From the NCBI RefSeq assembly GCF_000970205.1, contig NZ_CP009512.1, forward strand, positions 2,480,001 to 2,544,000: a DNA stretch of 64,000 nt, in the 5' to 3' direction. The notes below the pieces were generated by a model. The model was not told where the DNA came from. It was given only the letters and a program-made list of their open reading frames with translations, and made no database searches. Shown here in pieces: positions 7,964-18,336 of this stretch. Source of the stretch: Methanosarcina mazei S-6. Lineage in GTDB: Archaea > Halobacteriota > Methanosarcinia > Methanosarcinales > Methanosarcinaceae. Both the position numbers and the translations under genes were made by a program. Numbering within the stretch: the stretch's first letter is position 1; the number at the start of each line of letters is the position of its first letter.

Positions 7964-10381
7964 TCAGCGTTTTCCTAACTCCTTTTCAGTTTCAAGGACC
8001 TTAAGAGTAATTTTCATAACAGAGTCAGGATTAAGGGAAATAGAATCTATCCCCTCTTTTACCAGGAATTCTGCAATCTCAGGGAAATCACTGGGCGCCT
8101 GTCCGCAGATCCCGCTGTGTCTTTCATTCCGTTTTGCTCCCTGAACCGCCATTGACATAATTTTCAAAACTCCCGGGTCCCTCTCATCGAATTCTGCAGC
8201 AAGCATTTCTGAATCGCGGTCAACCCCGAGGGTCAGCTGAGTAAGGTCATTTGAGCCTATGGAAAAGCCGTCAAAATACTCGCTGAACTCATCTACAAGC
8301 AGGACATTATTGGGGATCTCGCACATAACATATATCTGAAGCCCGTTTTCTCCGCGCCTGAGCCCGTTCTTCTCCATCTCGGCAATGACTTTTTTCGCTT
8401 CTTCAACAGTTCTGCAGAAGGGCACCATAAGAATAAGGTTCTTAAGGCCCATTTCATCCCTGACCTTTTTCATAGCCCTGCACTCAAGAGCAAAACCTTC
8501 CCTGTAGCGCTCATCAAAGTAGCGGGAAGCTCCTCTGAACCCTATCATGGGGTTGTTTTCTTCCATTTCAAAATACCTGCCCCCTAAAAGGCTTGCATAT
8601 TCGTTTGTCTTGAAATCGCTCATCCTGACCACAACAGGCTTCGGGTAAAAAGCAGCTGTAATCATCCCCACTCCTCTGGCAAGCTGCTTGATAAAATAAT
8701 CTTCTTTTTTCTCATAGCCCCGGGTCAGTCTTTCTATTTCCCTGAGTTCTCGCGGGTCTTTAACCTGCTCAGGATGCACAAGCGCCATAGGGTGGACTTT
8801 AATATAGCTCGTGATAATGAACTCGAGCCTTGCAAGCCCAATCCCATCATTGGGAATCATGGAAAAGGAAAAAGCGCTTTCAGGGTTTCCAAGGTTCATC
8901 ATGATCTCTGTTTGCGGGCGTTCCAGGTCTTTCAGGCTGACGGTATTTTTCCGGAAAGGTAGGAGACCCGCGTATACAAGCCCGTCTTCTCCTTCAGCAC
9001 AGCTTACAGTAATTTCCCTCCCTGTATTGAGGACTTCGGTGGCGTTTTCAGCCCCTACAACCGCAGGGATCCCCAGTTCCCGGCTGACAATTGCAGCATG
9101 GCATGTCCTGCCTCCTTTGTTTGTGACAATAGCGGCTGCGGTTTTCATAACCGGTTCCCAGTCAGGAGTGGTAGTGTCCGCGATAAGGATCTCTCCGGGC
9201 CTGAAAGAGGGAAGGTCAGAAACATCAGTGATTACACGGGCTTTTCCGGAAGCAATCCTGTCTCCGACACTCCTGCCTTTTACAAGGACTTCAGATTTTT
9301 CTTCGATGACATACGTTTCAAGCACATCTTTTTCTCTCTGGGACTGAACGGTTTCTGGCCTTGCCTGAACTATGAAGAGTTCTCCTGTTATTCCGTCCTT
9401 TGCCCATTCGATATCCATTGGCCTGGATTCATCGTATTTGTTGGAGTAATGGTCTTCAATATCGATTGCATATTCGGCGAGCTTGAGCACCTCTTCATCA
9501 TTGATACAGAAGCGCTGCCTGTCAGCTTCTGGGACCTCCACGTTCCGGGTAAGGACTTTTGAATCTCCCCTGCCGTAGATCATTTTAATTTCCTTGCTTC
9601 CAAGTTTTTTCTGGATAATCGGTTTATATCCTTCGCGGAAAGTTGGCTTGAATACATAGAACTCATCAGGATTGACCTGTCCCTGAACAATATTTTCTCC
9701 AAGCCCATAAGCCCCCGTGATGAAAACAACATCCCTGAAACCGGTCTCCGTATCAAGAGTAAAAATTACGCCGCTTGATGCCAGGTCAGACCTGACCATT
9801 TTCATTATTCCTATGGAAAGGGCCACTTTGAAGTGGTCAAATCCATGGGTTACACGATAGGAAATAGCCCTGTCCGTAAAAAGGGAAGCGAAACAGCGTA
9901 TACAGGCGTCTTTGAGCCCGGGATAGCCTCGTATATTCAGATAAGTCTCCTGCTGCCCCGCAAAAGAAGCGGTTGGAAGGTCTTCAGCCGTTGCCGAACT
10001 CCTTACAGCTACATCCGTATACTCTCCATACTGTTCGCAGAGGCGGTCATAAGCCCCTTTGATCTCCTGCCAGATGTCATCCGGAATTCCTGCATCAAGA
10101 ATCAGGTCTCTTGCAGCCTTTCCCCTCTTTGCGAGGTCAGATACATCAGAAGTGTCAAGCCCTTCCATTGTTTTTTTAAGCTTCTCCAGAATTCCACCTG
10201 TCTCCAGCATATGCCAGTAAGCACTGGCAGTAACTGAAAAACCGTTAGGTATTCTGACCCCTTTTGAAGTAAGCTCCCTGTACATTTCCCCTATGGAAGC
10301 ATTCTTTCCGCCAACCGTCGGGATGTCCTCGATAGTTGTCTCCTCAAACCAGCGGATGTATTTGTTTTTATCTTCAGGCAT
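7964..10381 (-). CDS. ppsA: Phosphoenolpyruvate synthase
   Basis: 805 residues covering the three expected parts. The N-terminal pyruvate/ATP-grasp domain has VGGKNASIGEM near residue 23 and RSSATAEDLP near 127. The mobile swivelling domain carries the phosphorylated His428 (GGRTCHAAIVSRELGIPAVV). The C-terminal PEP-binding barrel ends near SGICGQAPSDFPE. The enzyme makes PEP from pyruvate, ATP and water, the entry to gluconeogenesis in a methanogen feeding through acetyl-CoA and pyruvate. It is complete and monocistronic in appearance; downstream is the zinc-ribbon pair, upstream the guanine-deaminase-like gene on the same strand 220 bp away. Confidence 0.95.
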   Translation of the reverse strand: MPEDKNKYIRWFEETTIEDIPTVGGKNASIGEMYRELTSKGVRIPNGFSVTASAYWHMLETGGILEKLKKTMEGLDTSDVSDLAKRGKAARDLILDAGIPDDIWQEIKGAYDRLCEQYGEYTDVAVRSSATAEDLPTASFAGQQETYLNIRGYPGLKDACIRCFASLFTDRAISYRVTHGFDHFKVALSIGIMKMVRSDLASSGVIFTLDTETGFRDVVFITGAYGLGENIVQGQVNPDEFYVFKPTFREGYKPIIQKKLGSKEIKMIYGRGDSKVLTRNVEVPEADRQRFCINDEEVLKLAEYAIDIEDHYSNKYDESRPMDIEWAKDGITGELFIVQARPETVQSQREKDVLETYVIEEKSEVLVKGRSVGDRIASGKARVITDVSDLPSFRPGEILIADTTTPDWEPVMKTAAAIVTNKGGRTCHAAIVSRELGIPAVVGAENATEVLNTGREITVSCAEGEDGLVYAGLLPFRKNTVSLKDLERPQTEIMMNLGNPESAFSFSMIPNDGIGLARLEFIITSYIKVHPMALVHPEQVKDPRELREIERLTRGYEKKEDYFIKQLARGVGMITAAFYPKPVVVRMSDFKTNEYASLLGGRYFEMEENNPMIGFRGASRYFDERYREGFALECRAMKKVRDEMGLKNLILMVPFCRTVEEAKKVIAEMEKNGLRRGENGLQIYVMCEIPNNVLLVDEFSEYFDGFSIGSNDLTQLTLGVDRDSEMLAAEFDERDPGVLKIMSMAVQGAKRNERHSGICGQAPSDFPEIAEFLVKEGIDSISLNPDSVMKITLKVLETEKELGKR

Positions 10382-10603
10382 ATTCCCCTAATCCCCTCTC
10401 AATATTGTCTGAACTAAGTAAGGACTGCATCACATTTAAAGTTAAGTGATGTTGTTAAGAAGTTATCCAGAAACGCGCATTATTGACCCGGAACAGAAAT
10501 CTTCCGTGATTGAATGTGATACCCCAATAGTAATTATGGTCCTTATCAAAGAAATCAGTTTTCCTGCATAGAAAAATTAAGTTAAATTTATGTACAGAGA
10601 GGT

Positions 10604-11089
10604 TCAGTACTCGATTTTATTTTCAGATTCTTCCCAGGCCCTGAAAGCTTCAAGGGCTTCTTCCCTGAGAAGCTGTTTGAAATCTATTTTTCTTTCATTC
10701 ATAGGGCGCGAAATTTCCTCGTATATGAAGGAATCGTCAAAACCTATATTTTCAGCATCTGACCTTGTACTGGCAAAGAAGACTTTATCTATCCTTGCCC
10801 AGTAAATGGCACCAAGGCACATGGGGCAGGGCTCGCAGGAAACATAAATGCTGCACCCGCTCAGGTCAAAGGTATTCAATTTTCGGGCTGCCTCTCTTAT
10901 AGCACCAATTTCTGCATGGGCGGTAGGATCGTTATGCAAAGTGACCTGATTGTAACTTTCCGAAACTATTTTTCCGTTTTTCACTATTACGGCACCAAAA
11001 GGGCCCCCTCCTCTCTTCACACTTTCAAGAGAAAGTTCAATGGCTCGTCTTATGAGTAAAAGATCTTTTTCTGACATGCTATCTTTCAT
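10604..11089 (-). CDS. guaD: Guanine deaminase-like cytidine/deoxycytidylate deaminase family enzyme
   Basis: 161 residues, the usual length of the short bacterial-type guanine deaminases. Zinc-binding signatures are H58-A-E60 (DPTAHAEIGAI) and C88/C91 (CEPCPMCLGAIYWARI); Glu60 would be the proton shuttle. The RGGGPFGAVIVKNG start and the C-terminal FDDSFIYEEISRP segment fit the GuaD branch rather than tRNA adenosine deaminases. It would convert guanine to xanthine and ammonia in the cytosol. Start ATG 11089 is followed by a second in-frame ATG at residue 5. Substrate is inferred from family. Confidence 0.8.
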   Translation of the reverse strand: MKDSMSEKDLLLIRRAIELSLESVKRGGGPFGAVIVKNGKIVSESYNQVTLHNDPTAHAEIGAIREAARKLNTFDLSGCSIYVSCEPCPMCLGAIYWARIDKVFFASTRSDAENIGFDDSFIYEEISRPMNERKIDFKQLLREEALEAFRAWEESENKIEY

Positions 11090-11259
11090 CTCTATCTTCC
11101 TGGATAAGATAAATATGATGACAGAATATGCCCTTTAGCGGCAGGAGTCGGTTTTTCAGGCGAAAATCAGAACCTTTTTTTGAAATAAAAGCTGAAAAAA
11201 ACAGTTTAGAGAACAAAACTTAAGTATCAAAACATATCAAACCATAATTCGGAGTGATA

Positions 11260-11538
11260 ATGTTGACAACTAAAAGTTTCACTGCTGAAGAAGCAAAGAC
11301 CGTTGGGGAAAAACTTGGAATAACCTGGGACAAATTCGATGTTGACCAGTTCCGCAGAGGCATGGACGTGGAGCTGGAACACGGAACCAGAGATCCCGCA
11401 ACAAATGTCACGAACGATGACCCCATAATGACAGGAAAGATTGCTCTGGCCCATCTCAACGAGTTTCCTGACTATTACGACAGGCTCGAAGAAATGGAAG
11501 AAGAAGCTGAGAAATACTGGGAAAAAGCAGGACACTGA
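11260..11538 (+). CDS. DUF5661 family protein
   Basis: A 92-residue acidic protein (from ATG 11260, which has ggag 6-9 nt upstream; a GTG two codons earlier overlaps that site and is less likely). It reads FTAEEAKTVGEKLGITWDKF then the highly conserved RRGMDVELEHGTRDPATNVT and TGKIALAHLNEFPDYYDRL, ending in a Glu-rich helix. I recognise this as DUF5661, a small conserved family of unknown function seen in archaea and bacteria. Convergent with the TPR gene. Confidence 0.8.
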   Translation: MLTTKSFTAEEAKTVGEKLGITWDKFDVDQFRRGMDVELEHGTRDPATNVTNDDPIMTGKIALAHLNEFPDYYDRLEEMEEEAEKYWEKAGH

Positions 11539-11652
11539 ACTTCGAAAAACATTACTTATTTTACGGCCTGTAATGGCCCTCTCAGGACAGCAGATAAAAA
11601 CATTAAAAATTTATTGACATAAATAATTTATCTGACCTATTAAAAATGTTTC

Positions 11653-11683
11653 TCGGTATGCTTGTAAGTTTCATGCATACCGA
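11653..11683. terminator. Hairpin between convergent genes
   Basis: A perfect 9-bp stem tcggtatgc/gcataccga with a 13-nt loop, followed on the plus strand by aaaatttttgtttt. It lies between the convergent DUF5661 and TPR genes, so it may end transcription in both directions. Confidence 0.5.
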
Positions 11684-11692
11684 AAATTTTTG

Positions 11693-11736
11693 TTTTCAGT
11701 TAATTTTCAGTTAATTTTCAGTTAATTTTCAGTTAA
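11693..11736. repeat. 11-bp tandem repeat, 4 copies
   Basis: Four perfect copies of ttttcagttaa immediately downstream of the TPR gene's stop codon. Confidence 0.9.
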
Positions 11737-11741
11737 GTACT

Positions 11742-14700
11742 TTAAATCTCATCAGGTTCAGGGACATACCAGTTATCAGTATCATTTTCTTTTTTCTGGC
11801 CCTCATTTCCAGGACTCTCGTTATTCTGATCTTCGTCAGGCTCAGGAATATACCAGTACCCTTCTTCATCGGGCTCAGTATAGCTTTCATAAGCTTCTTC
11901 ATATTCCTCTTCAGGTTCAGAGGAAGTATTGTTTAATTCCGGAGAAACCTGAGTCATGTTTGTGCTGGTATTTAGAGAAACGTTATCCTCACCGCCGTAC
12001 CATCTCATAGGCAACGGATAATCAAGGTTACCTCTATAGGTTTGCGGAATGAAGATGCGGGTTCCCCTATTTTGCAGAGCCGCCTCAAAGTCAGGATCCA
12101 GCGAATCAAGTTTTGCTTTACATACCGAAGCTTCATCGTATTCCTTTATGCGGTAGTGGGAAAAGCGCTTATTGTAAAGTGCAGAAGGTGAATCTGGATC
12201 AATTTCAAGGGCACTTTCATAGGAGTTTATTGACTCGTTAACGTCTCCCAATACATTAGCCAGATATCCTTTATTATACCATGCAGTTATGCAGTCTGGC
12301 TTTAATTGCACTGTTTTGTTAAAGCATTCAAGGGCAGCATTATTACTGCTTATTGCGAAATTGGCGCACCCTTTGAAATACCAGGCCGCCGGATTATCCG
12401 GATCATATTCAAGAGCTTTATCATAGGTTGCAAGCGCTTCCTGATATTTCTCCATTTTAGAGAGAGCAAAGCCCTTGTTATTAATAGCATCAATATTTTT
12501 TGGGTCAAGGGCAAGGATCTTATCATAGCAGGCAATTGCAGCCTCGAAATCTCCCATCGCTTCCAGAGCTTTACCCTGCCTGTACATTATTTCTCTATTC
12601 TCAGGCGTAATTTCAAGAATCTCTCCATATGTTGAAGCAGCTTCGTCATATCTGCCAAGCTCTTCAAGCAGAGAAGCTTTCTCAGACAGCGCCTTAGAGT
12701 TGGTGGGGTCAAGCTTCATAATAACATCATAGTCTTCCAGCGCGGCTTCCGGTCTTCCGGACCTTGCCAGAGCAAAAGCTCGTCCTTCCAGAGCCTCCAC
12801 GTTCTCAGGCTCAAGTTCCAGGAGAGGATTGAAGCATGCAACTGCTTCATCATATCTTCCAAGGCTTGCAAGAGCAAGAGATTTCCCCTGGAGAGCTTCC
12901 GAGTCAGTTGAATTGAGCTTGAGCAACTGGTCATAGTAAGCAATTGCTTCTTCAGCCCTCCCAAGATCACTCGATGTGGAAGCCATCCCATACCAGGCAT
13001 TACTCGACTGAGGATCAATATCCAGGGCTTTCTGGTAACACTCAAGAGCTTCCTCACTTCTTCCCAGTTTGTCAAGGGCAGAGCCTTTCTCATACCATGC
13101 CTCAGTACGTACTGGATTGATTGCAAGAGCCATATCATAAGAATGAAGCGCATCTTCATACATCTCAAGCTTGCTGTATGTTGAAGCTTTGCCATACCAT
13201 GCTTCATCGTAACCGAATTCCGGGCTCAGGTCTTTAATGCTCCCTGAAATCTCCGTGTTATCATCAGGGCTTGCATATTTATAGCTTAAAAGGTAAGACC
13301 AGAAGCCTCCTGTAATTGCCTTCTGAGGATTGATATTTGTATTTTTATTGTTAGCCGATATGGAAGTCAAGTTCCCGGACAGCATTTCTATATCCTTATT
13401 CAATCTGAAACGAGCAACGGAATAATTGGAGTTTATCTGGAGAGCCTGGCTGTAACAGTCTGAAGCTTCCTGATATCTTCCGAGCTCATCAAGAAGAAGA
13501 CCTTTATTGTACCATATTTCCGCACTATCAGGTGCGACTTCAAGAACCCTATCATAGCAAACAATGGAGTCTTCGTATCTTCCTATCTTTGCCAGAGCAA
13601 AAGCCTTGCCGTACCATGCAAGTGTGTAATTCTCATCAAGGTCAATAGCTTCATCATAGCTTTTTACGGCATCTTTGTATTTCCCAAGCTTTGAAGAATC
13701 ATATCCTTTTTTATACCAGACTTTAGCATATCCGGAATCCAGTTTAAGGGCTTTATCATAGCATTCAACTGCTTCTGCAGACTTGTTAAGCCTGTCAAGG
13801 TTCAGTCCCTTCTGATACCAGATAATTGCATGATCGGATTCTGTCTCAAGAACCTTATTATAACACTCAAGGGCAGATTCGTAGTTTCCAAGCTTGTCAA
13901 AAGCCAGGCCTTTATCGTACCAGATTTTGACTGCAGGAGATTTAAACTCGGGGACTTCAGAATAAACAGGTAATGAAGAGTCATAAGCTTTGAGACTTTC
14001 GAGGAGGCTGTCCCCAGCTTCCTGGATTTCAATTCCCGCATCAGGATTAAGAGCCCTATCATAGCAGATTATTGCAGCATCATACTGCCCCATTGCATTA
14101 AGTACGGAACCCTTGCTGTACCATGCTTCTGTATTATCAGGACTGTAAACAAGGATCTCATCATAGCACTGCAGAGCCTCTTCATTTCTGCCAAGCTGCT
14201 CAAGACAGAGCCCTTTTTTCTGAAGGGCACTGAGATTTTCAGGCTCTGAAAGGAGGACAAATTCGTAGCAGGTCAGGGCATCCTGATACATTTCCATCCT
14301 TTCAAGGTCCATGCCTTTATTATACCACGCCTCTACAAGGTCAGGGTTAAGAGAAATAGCCTGATCGTAACATTCTATTGCAGATTCATAATCTCCGGAA
14401 AAATCGTACATTATTCCTTTCTGATTCCAGAGTTCGAAATCTTCAGGAGTAACATTAAGAGCTCTGTTAAAACAATTCATCGCTTCTTCATAGTTCTCAA
14501 GCTGGGCGTATGCTTTACCCTGCATTTGTAAAGCTTTTGAAGAGTTAGTCCCAAATTGAATCGAAGTATCATAAGAGGTTAAAGCTTCCTGGTCAAGGCC
14601 GAGCTTCTCAGAAGCAGTTGCTTTCTGGAACCATACCCTCGAGAGATAATTGTCTGTTGCCAGGCTTTTCTCGTAACAGTTAATTGCCTCTATATAATTT

Positions 14701-15131
14701 TTTGTCTGGAGGTACTCGTCACCTTTTTTATACCAGCTTTCGGAAGAAACCGGGAAGGTTTCTATAGCCATGTCATAGCAGGCAATTGATTCTTCGTACT
14801 TTTCAAGAGCAGATAGGGAACAGCCTTTCCCATACCATGCCATTGATGAGTTAGGTTCAATTTCAAGTGCTTTTTCAAAGCATCCTATAGAAAGCTCATA
14901 TTCTTTAAGGGAATAAAGATCATTACCTTTAGTTAACAGGCCTTCTACAGAAGACGGTCGCTGAGAAAGTACTTCATCACGGGTGGAAGCGGCAGGCACC
15001 TCTTCTCCTTCTAGATTCTTCTGGGCTTCAGCTGCTCCTGCTGCAGGTAAAAAACCTGAAGTAAAGGATAAAACAAAAGCCAGAATACTTAGAAAACATA
15101 CGATTAAGCAGATTTTTTTAATTGAGCTCAT
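11742..15131 (-). CDS. Giant exported TPR-repeat protein
   Basis: 1129 residues. An N-terminal signal sequence (hydrophobic residues about 8-32, ending AAGAAEAQ) precedes more than 25 TPR units of 34 residues, with the recurring pattern A-W-Y-x-K-G-x-x-L-x-x-L-G-x-Y-x-E-A-x-x-x-Y-x-x-A. The array is broken once near residue 600 by a Ser/Asn-rich insert. The C-terminus is an acidic, Glu/Asp/Pro-rich tail with repeated WY(I/V)PEPDE motifs and no membrane anchor. It should act as a large extracytoplasmic scaffold for protein-protein contacts; partners are unknown. Repeats are similar enough at DNA level to permit length change by recombination. Confidence 0.9.
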   Translation of the reverse strand: MSSIKKICLIVCFLSILAFVLSFTSGFLPAAGAAEAQKNLEGEEVPAASTRDEVLSQRPSSVEGLLTKGNDLYSLKEYELSIGCFEKALEIEPNSSMAWYGKGCSLSALEKYEESIACYDMAIETFPVSSESWYKKGDEYLQTKNYIEAINCYEKSLATDNYLSRVWFQKATASEKLGLDQEALTSYDTSIQFGTNSSKALQMQGKAYAQLENYEEAMNCFNRALNVTPEDFELWNQKGIMYDFSGDYESAIECYDQAISLNPDLVEAWYNKGMDLERMEMYQDALTCYEFVLLSEPENLSALQKKGLCLEQLGRNEEALQCYDEILVYSPDNTEAWYSKGSVLNAMGQYDAAIICYDRALNPDAGIEIQEAGDSLLESLKAYDSSLPVYSEVPEFKSPAVKIWYDKGLAFDKLGNYESALECYNKVLETESDHAIIWYQKGLNLDRLNKSAEAVECYDKALKLDSGYAKVWYKKGYDSSKLGKYKDAVKSYDEAIDLDENYTLAWYGKAFALAKIGRYEDSIVCYDRVLEVAPDSAEIWYNKGLLLDELGRYQEASDCYSQALQINSNYSVARFRLNKDIEMLSGNLTSISANNKNTNINPQKAITGGFWSYLLSYKYASPDDNTEISGSIKDLSPEFGYDEAWYGKASTYSKLEMYEDALHSYDMALAINPVRTEAWYEKGSALDKLGRSEEALECYQKALDIDPQSSNAWYGMASTSSDLGRAEEAIAYYDQLLKLNSTDSEALQGKSLALASLGRYDEAVACFNPLLELEPENVEALEGRAFALARSGRPEAALEDYDVIMKLDPTNSKALSEKASLLEELGRYDEAASTYGEILEITPENREIMYRQGKALEAMGDFEAAIACYDKILALDPKNIDAINNKGFALSKMEKYQEALATYDKALEYDPDNPAAWYFKGCANFAISSNNAALECFNKTVQLKPDCITAWYNKGYLANVLGDVNESINSYESALEIDPDSPSALYNKRFSHYRIKEYDEASVCKAKLDSLDPDFEAALQNRGTRIFIPQTYRGNLDYPLPMRWYGGEDNVSLNTSTNMTQVSPELNNTSSEPEEEYEEAYESYTEPDEEGYWYIPEPDEDQNNESPGNEGQKKENDTDNWYVPEPDEI

Positions 15132-15184
15132 TAAATACCCCGATTTATAATAATGAGTTCCTTTGGAAATTTATTATAGTTGTT

Positions 15185-15310
15185 TGTCAGTATCATTAAG
15201 GTATCCTATATGTATCACTATTATGTGTACTAAGATATCTGATATGTATCATTCTGATATGGACTAAGATATCTAATATGTATCACTCTGATATGTACTA
15301 AAGTACCTGA
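15185..15310. repeat. Imperfect tandem repeat around gatatgtatcactctgatatg
   Basis: About four diverged copies of a unit built on tatgtatcactctgatatg with ctaagatatct spacers, in the 894-bp spacer between the TPR gene and the HD gene. That spacer contains no convincing gene. Confidence 0.6.
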
Positions 15311-15620
15311 TGCACGCGGATCATCCGGAGATATAAATGGCTATACAAATAAGTAACGAATCAAATTTCTTATGCTCCCCCAGGATAATCTGCCCCGTAC
15401 AAACGGGATTTCTTTCTTCAATTTTTCAGTATTATCTACTTAATTTGAGGGGTTTCTCCAATATATAATTTATGCAGTTTATGAAAGAATATACAGGGTT
15501 TCCATAACATTCAGGGTTTTACTTTGTGACACGACTGCTTCTGATATGAGAGTTAAATCTGATATGGGAGTTGATTTTATACCTCATTTAATTATTAACT
15601 TATATTTAATGTAATGGTTA

Positions 15621-15704
15621 AATTTGTCAGATTAGATTTGTAATTTGTCAGATTAGATTTGTAATTTGTCAGATTAGATTTGTAATTTGTCAGATTAGAT
15701 TTGT
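15621..15704. repeat. 21-bp tandem repeat, 4 copies
   Basis: Four perfect head-to-tail copies of aatttgtcagattagatttg plus t, in the same gene-free spacer upstream of the HD-domain gene. Confidence 0.95.
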
Positions 15705-16025
15705 ATGATAGTTAAATCAAATCTCATGTAACTGCTTAATTTTTAAATGTGTTCGATTATCAATTGAATATTAAATATACATAAAAATACCGGTTTCATA
15801 ACAGACAGTTTCGCAAAGTTTGCATATCAATGGTCGAGTTGTGATCTTTAAATTTAATAGATAACTTACGATATAATTACAGGGTTTTTATCTTAAAGGA
15901 GACTATAATCCCTCTTTCTTGCCCGGAGCAAGTAGTATTGTTATTAAGACAGCAAAAAGCTTTTCAGTATAAAATTAACAAGATATACACAAAGTATATA
16001 CTTCAAAATTACCTATTGCAAAAAC

Positions 16026-16814
16026 ATGCAAAAAGAAGACCTTGATTTTTTCCGGAAATGGTTTTTTGAATACGTAACTCAATTTTCTTCTCCTGACCTT
16101 TTCATTCAGGAAAACATTGAACTGAAAATTGAACATACCGGCAGGGTTTGTGGAAATATTCTTTTACTTGCAAAATCTGAGAAAATAAGCGAAAATGATT
16201 GCATGCTTGCCGAAACAATAGCTCTATTTCATGACCTGGGCCGTTTTGAGCAGTTCATGAAATATAAAACGTTTAAAGATTCAGAATCCGAAAATCATGC
16301 ATTTCTGAGCGTGAAAATTCTAAACAAAGAAAAAGTCCTCTCCCGCCTTTCAAAAGAAGAAAAGGGTCTCATTCTCAAATCTATAGAATGTCACAACATG
16401 ATGGAAATCCCGCAGAGTATAGAAAAGCACAGTAAACTTTATTTTTTCTGCAGGTTGATAAGGGATGCCGATAAAATAGATATCCTGCGGCTTGCCAGTG
16501 AAGAATATTCGGAAGAAAACAGGTCTCTGAATCCGGCACTAGAATTATATTTGCCGGATACGGGGGGATATTCAGAACCCATAGTATCAGAAATTCTTAA
16601 TAACAGGATGGCAAAAATTGCGGATATGAAAAACAGAAATGACGTAAAATTACTCCGCCTGAGCTGGGTTTTTGACATAAATTTCCCTGCAACTTATTCC
16701 CTTCTCAGAGAATATGGCTATCTTGAGACAATAATGTCCTCTCTGCCCGAAATAAAAGAAACGAGCCTTTTGAGAAGGCATTTTGAGAACTACCTGAGTT
16801 CTATAAATTCATGA
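16026..16814 (+). CDS. HD-domain phosphohydrolase
   Basis: 262 residues with the HD metal-binding pattern: His37 (IEHTGRV), His69-Asp70 (LFHDLGRFEQ), His91 (ENHAFLS), His123 (ECHNMME) and Asp147 (RDADKIDIL). This matches HD/HDc-type phosphohydrolases acting on nucleotides or cyclic nucleotides; the substrate cannot be told. It is cytosolic, with no membrane segment. It is convergent with the NIF3-like gene. Confidence 0.8.
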   Translation: MQKEDLDFFRKWFFEYVTQFSSPDLFIQENIELKIEHTGRVCGNILLLAKSEKISENDCMLAETIALFHDLGRFEQFMKYKTFKDSESENHAFLSVKILNKEKVLSRLSKEEKGLILKSIECHNMMEIPQSIEKHSKLYFFCRLIRDADKIDILRLASEEYSEENRSLNPALELYLPDTGGYSEPIVSEILNNRMAKIADMKNRNDVKLLRLSWVFDINFPATYSLLREYGYLETIMSSLPEIKETSLLRRHFENYLSSINS

Positions 16815-16877
16815 AGTTAAAATTGATTGAAATTATGAAGTTGAGATGCTACTGATAAAGTATCACCGGTTAAGAAC

Positions 16878-17798
16878 TTATTCGAGGTATCTTCTTCGAT
16901 TCTCACTGCCCAGGCTGCGCCTGTAATCCGAACGAATCTGGTTTCTTGACTGTTCTTCGAGCATAAACTCAAGTGAGTCCTTCTCATTCTCTTTTTGTTT
17001 ACAGTCATTCGTTTCTTCATTTGTATCAGGCACAGTTCCATCCATGTCGGATCCAAAGTCAACAGCTCTGAGCCCTGAAGGCTGGTCAATAAATTCAACC
17101 TCAATTCCAGGAAGCTCACATAATCTGGGGCACAGGGCTTTCATACCCGGGTTTTCAGTAGCATAGTGGGTTGCGTCAATCAGGCAGAGGTCTTCATACT
17201 CTCTGAGAACATCATGTTTAAGTTCTGACGAAATAAAAGCGTCAACTCCGTTTTCCCTGGCTATTTCGAGAAATTCTTTCCTGAAACAGCTTCCTCCAGC
17301 AACCATAACCCTGCTGATCTCCTGCCTATCCCCGGCGTACATGACAGGAGTCTGCAGGCAATCCGAAACATGGGCTGCCAGTTCGGAGGGAGAACAGGTT
17401 TCAATCTCTCCTATTCTACCAAGCTCCAGTGTCGTGATATTTTTGAGGCCCAGACTGGCTGCAAGAACATCATTAATTCCTCCCTCAGCCCTGTCATAGT
17501 TTGTGTGCATGCTGTAAAGGGATATCTCGTTTTCAAGGGCAATTTTAAGAGAAGCAGCCAGAGTCTTTGAAATCACGTTTACAGGATGGAAGATAAGGGT
17601 ATGATGGGTAATCAGCATGTCTGCCCCAATTTCTGCAGCTTTTTGTAGCACGCAGGAGTTCGCATCCAGAGCAACTGCAATTTTGCTTACTTCGTCTTTA
17701 AGCCCAAGGATCAAACCAATCCTGCCTTTATCAAAGTCGTCTGCAAGCTCAGGTGGAGCTATTTCTTCAAGCACCTGCACTATTTTAGAAAGTTTCAT
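16878..17798 (-). CDS. NIF3-like dinuclear metal protein
   Basis: 306 residues. It begins MKLSKIVQVLEEIAPPELAD with the DFDKGRIGLILG segment, then the dimetal ligands His65-His66 (LITHHTLIF) and the MHTNYDRAEGGIND motif, and near residue 217 DATHYATENPGMK. These are the hallmarks of the NIF3/YbgI (GTP cyclohydrolase I type 2 homologue) family. The last 60 residues are an unusual charged extension, absent from minimal family members, ending in RRSLGSENRRRYLE. True biochemical role is unsettled for the family. Confidence 0.85.
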   Translation of the reverse strand: MKLSKIVQVLEEIAPPELADDFDKGRIGLILGLKDEVSKIAVALDANSCVLQKAAEIGADMLITHHTLIFHPVNVISKTLAASLKIALENEISLYSMHTNYDRAEGGINDVLAASLGLKNITTLELGRIGEIETCSPSELAAHVSDCLQTPVMYAGDRQEISRVMVAGGSCFRKEFLEIARENGVDAFISSELKHDVLREYEDLCLIDATHYATENPGMKALCPRLCELPGIEVEFIDQPSGLRAVDFGSDMDGTVPDTNEETNDCKQKENEKDSLEFMLEEQSRNQIRSDYRRSLGSENRRRYLE

Positions 17799-18336
17799 GG
17801 AAATGTCTCCGAAGCTGGGAAATTAAAATTACCAGTTTTTTTCGATCAGAATTCAGGTTAAGTGTTTATGGCATTTAATTCCAGCCCTGGATTGATAGGG
17901 TCAAACAGGATAGTAATGTTAAGTGTAAAATGTTAAGTGTAACTGCCAACATTAGCAAAAATTAAAATAGGATATATGAAGATATTTTATAGAGATTTTA
18001 ACGAAATTTCTTATAGAGATTTATCGAAAGAAAAGTTCGGGTTCTCTGAAATAAAATGAATAAAAATCAAATCACTCAAAGAAAGTAATAAAATTTGCAT
18101 TATAAAAAAATAAACTGGAAATATGGGTCTGAAAATAATTGATTCATGCGGGGTATTCTGGGGCGGGGAATGTACTGCGCATAAATATAATACGGCTGTA
18201 ATCAAACAACTTTTGTAAAATATTGTTCATAACATAATTATAATATTAAAAAGCCGCAAATTTTACAGAAGCGCAAAATATACGTTTCCGGTGCCCGAAT
18301 CCGAGAGATTCAGTATCAAAATCAAGGAAGGAAACC

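Noticed and set aside
8811-9562. Plus-strand frames of 154-178 codons within ppsA
   Set aside because: They lie antisense to conserved PEP-synthase motifs and have no ribosome site or family resemblance.
15621-15704. Possible CRISPR array from regularly repeated 21-bp units
   Set aside because: The units are directly adjacent with no unique spacers between them, and no cas genes are near. Same reasoning applies to the other tandem repeats.
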